Assembly (NCBI GenBank): GCA_964549785.1
Contig: CAZJXA010000201.1
Coordinates: 1-6,175 of the forward strand
Direction of reading: 5' to 3'
Length of the DNA stretch: 6,175 bases
Origin: JBEIUO01 sp964549785
GTDB taxonomy: Bacteria > Planctomycetota > Phycisphaerae > Phycisphaerales > UBA1924
Shown here: piece after piece, positions 4,248-6,175 of the stretch
How the letters are laid out: each line of letters starts with the position of its first letter
How positions within the stretch are numbered: position 1 is the first letter of the stretch
Made by a program: the position numbers and the translations under genes
Notes under the pieces: generated by a model
What the model saw: only the letters and a program-made list of their open reading frames with translations
Told to the model about the DNA's origin: nothing
Database searches by the model: none

Positions 4248-6175
4248 ATGATGAGTTCGTTCGTGCTACCGACACCACAACAACTTAAAGACCGTGTTTC
4301 CAGACTGATTTCGACCGATTCGCGCCGGTTAGGAGGAACGCTGGAGGGGTTGCGGCGGCGCGCTCCGGTGGATGTGGAACGGGCGGTTGGCGATCTGCTG
4401 CGCGAGGTCGAGAGCGCGGAGGCCCGGCTGCGAGCGCGGCGAGCGAGTGTGCCTCAGACGTCGTACCCGCCGGACCTGCCAGTATCTCAGCGGCGCGAGG
4501 ACATCGCGCGGGCGATTGCGGACCATCAGGTGGTGGTCGTGTGCGGGGAGACGGGGTCGGGGAAGACGACGCAGTTGCCGAAGATCTGCCTGGATTTGGG
4601 GAGGGGCGTGCGCGGGCTGATCGGGCACACGCAGCCCCGGCGGATCGCGGCGACGAGCGTGGCGGCGCGGATCGCGGATGAACTGCGGGTGCCGGTCGGG
4701 CGGCAAGTGGGATTCAAGATCCGGTTCGGGGACAAGACGTCGGCGGAGACGCTGGTCAAGTTGATGACGGACGGCATTCTGCTGGCCGAGACGCAGAATG
4801 ACCGGATGCTGGAGGCGTATGACACGATCATCATCGACGAGGCCCACGAGCGGAGTCTGAATATCGATTTTCTGATGGGGTATCTGCGGACGATTCTGCC
4901 CAGGCGGCCGGACCTGCGGGTGATCATCACGTCGGCGACCATTGATCCGGATCGGTTTGCGAGCCACTTCACCATCCAAGGGCGGCGGCCGCCGGTGGTG
5001 ATGGTTTCGGGGCGGGCGCACCCGGTGGAGGTGGTGTATCGCCCGCTGCCGGAAGCGACGCTGGAGGATCGGGATTGGAGCCTGCACGACCACGTGAAGG
5101 CGGCGATCTCGGAAGCGGCCCACACGGTGGACGGGGACATTCTGGTGTTCTTGCCGGGGGAACGGGAGATTCGGGAGGTGGCGGAGGACTTGTCGGCCGC
5201 GCCGCCGACCGGGAACGAGCGATGGGCGGTGTTGCCGCTCTTTTCGCGGCTTTCTTCGGCGGATCAGATGCGGGTGTTTCAGCCGTTTGGTGGGCGGCGG
5301 GTGGTGCTGTCGACGAACGTCGCGGAGACCTCGGTGACGGTGCCGGGGATTCGGGCGGTGGTGGATGCGGGGGTGGCACGGATCAAGCGGTACAGCCCGC
5401 GGACGAAGGTGACGCGGCTTGAGATTGAGTCGATCTCGCGGGCGTCGGCGGACCAGCGGAAAGGGCGGGCGGGCCGGATTGCACCGGGCGTGTGCTACCG
5501 GCTGTTTTCGGAGGATGATTACAAGGCGCGGGCGGAGTACACCGATCCGGAGATTGTGCGATCGAACCTCGCGGCGGTGATCCTGCGGATGAAGGCGCTG
5601 CACCTGGGGGCGGTCGAGGATTTCCCGTTTGTGGAGTCGCCGGATTCGCGGATGATCAAGGACGGGTACGAAACGCTGTTGGAATTGGGGGCGGTGGATG
5701 AAAAGAACGAGTTGACGGCGAACGGGAAGCGGCTTGCGAAGTTGCCGATTGACCCGAGGATCGGGCGGATGATTCTGTCGGCCCAGGACGAAAACTGTTT
5801 GAGCGAGGGGCTGATCATCGCGGCGGCGTTGTCGGTGCAGGACCCGCGCGAGCGGCCGATGGACGAGCAGGACAAAGCGGACATGGCGCACCGGGCGTTC
5901 CGGCACGAGTCGTCGGACTTTCTGTCGCTGCTGAAGTTGTGGGAGTATTTTCAGGACGCGAAGAAGGTGCTCTCGGGGAGCCGGTTGCGTCGGATGTGCA
6001 AGGACGGGTACTTGTCGTTCATGCGGCTGCGCGAGTGGGACGAGGTGCACGCGCAGTTGACTGGCCTGGTGAGCGAGATGGGGATGAGGCCGTCCGGGAA
6101 GGCGGTGCCAAAGGACGAGGGGGACCGGGCCGACGCGGTGCATCGGGCGGTGTTGGCGGGGCTGCTAGGGAATAT
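4248..6175 (+). CDS. hrpA: ATP-dependent RNA helicase HrpA, N-terminal 642 residues (open at right edge)
   Basis: This is a DEAH-box RNA helicase which, in Escherichia coli, uses ATP to unwind RNA and rescues collided ribosomes. It acts in the cytoplasm. The 642 codons present match HrpA along their whole length without a frameshift. Visible motifs are: Walker A GETGSGKT (100-107, K106), motif Ia TQPRR (128-132), Walker B DEAH (197-200) followed by ERSLNIDF, motif III SAT (229-231), LVFLPGERE (299-307), motif V STNVAET (355-361), motif VI QRKGRAGR (403-410) and DPRERPMD (532-539). RecA1 spans about 85-255, RecA2 about 280-420, then the winged-helix/ratchet region. E. coli HrpA has about 1300 residues, so roughly half is missing past the edge. 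ATG 4248 is the first start codon after the in-frame stop at 4197; ATG 4251 is an equal alternative, and neither has a clear Shine-Dalgarno. The family call is very secure and the exact start is less so. Confidence 0.95.
   Translation, partial: MMSSFVLPTPQQLKDRVSRLISTDSRRLGGTLEGLRRRAPVDVERAVGDLLREVESAEARLRARRASVPQTSYPPDLPVSQRREDIARAIADHQVVVVCGETGSGKTTQLPKICLDLGRGVRGLIGHTQPRRIAATSVAARIADELRVPVGRQVGFKIRFGDKTSAETLVKLMTDGILLAETQNDRMLEAYDTIIIDEAHERSLNIDFLMGYLRTILPRRPDLRVIITSATIDPDRFASHFTIQGRRPPVVMVSGRAHPVEVVYRPLPEATLEDRDWSLHDHVKAAISEAAHTVDGDILVFLPGEREIREVAEDLSAAPPTGNERWAVLPLFSRLSSADQMRVFQPFGGRRVVLSTNVAETSVTVPGIRAVVDAGVARIKRYSPRTKVTRLEIESISRASADQRKGRAGRIAPGVCYRLFSEDDYKARAEYTDPEIVRSNLAAVILRMKALHLGAVEDFPFVESPDSRMIKDGYETLLELGAVDEKNELTANGKRLAKLPIDPRIGRMILSAQDENCLSEGLIIAAALSVQDPRERPMDEQDKADMAHRAFRHESSDFLSLLKLWEYFQDAKKVLSGSRLRRMCKDGYLSFMRLREWDEVHAQLTGLVSEMGMRPSGKAVPKDEGDRADAVHRAVLAGLLGN

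Noticed and set aside
4015..4251. 78-codon plus-strand ORF whose TGA overlaps the hrpA ATG as ATGA
   Set aside because: The overlap suggests translational coupling, but the translation (Gly/Arg/Cys-rich, no motif) looks random and it begins at a GTG. A conserved frame in relatives would be needed to revive it.
4329..6143. 604-codon open frame on the minus strand
   Set aside because: It lies exactly opposite hrpA, whose helicase motifs are all intact on the plus strand. Its translation is dominated by Arg, Pro and His with no domain, as expected for the complement of G-ending codons.
1..6175. Mobile element, CRISPR array, tRNA or rRNA
   Set aside because: No transposase or integrase motif, no regularly spaced repeats, no tRNA cloverleaf or rRNA-like stretch was found on either strand by eye.

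Overview
The window looks like chromosomal DNA from a high-GC planctomycete-type bacterium, most likely of the Phycisphaerae. The main clues are two surface-protein signatures common in that group. One is a secreted protease whose last ~50 residues form a two-repeat, Asp/Gly-rich dockerin ending in Gly-Cys. The other is a small secreted protein ending in a PEP-CTERM-like tail of the VPAP variant. The lineage call is an inference from these signatures; there is no rRNA here to confirm it.

Layout: there are four genes in alternating orientation. (1) 570 to 1, minus strand, is the N-terminal 190 residues of an unrecognised protein that runs off the left edge. (2) 887-2968, plus strand, is a complete 693-residue secreted matrixin-like zinc metalloprotease followed by PPC-like, fibronectin III-like, PKD and dockerin modules. 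(3) 3860 to 3216, minus strand, is a complete 214-residue PEP-CTERM-type secreted protein with a very clear rho-independent terminator at 3154-3189. (4) 4248 to the right edge, plus strand, is the N-terminal half of the DEAH-box RNA helicase HrpA. The two edge genes have no stop codon inside the window, so a stop-to-stop ORF search misses them. Several long ORFs opposite hrpA and the protease are only antisense shadows.

Genes 1/2 and 3/4 are divergent pairs, separated by 316 and 387 bases. Genes 2/3 converge. No two neighbours form an operon, so each gene is probably transcribed on its own. Genes 2 and 3 both encode exported proteins with a C-terminal sorting or attachment module and may belong to the same cell-surface programme. 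hrpA is a cytoplasmic housekeeping gene of translation quality control and is functionally unrelated. I saw no mobile element, tRNA, rRNA, CRISPR array or prophage gene. The most notable non-gene features are a G-over-C skew of the plus strand that holds whichever strand is coding, a structured leader just before the protease start, and a cluster of dyads between gene 3 and hrpA. I see no convincing undescribed system; gene 1 is the main unknown.
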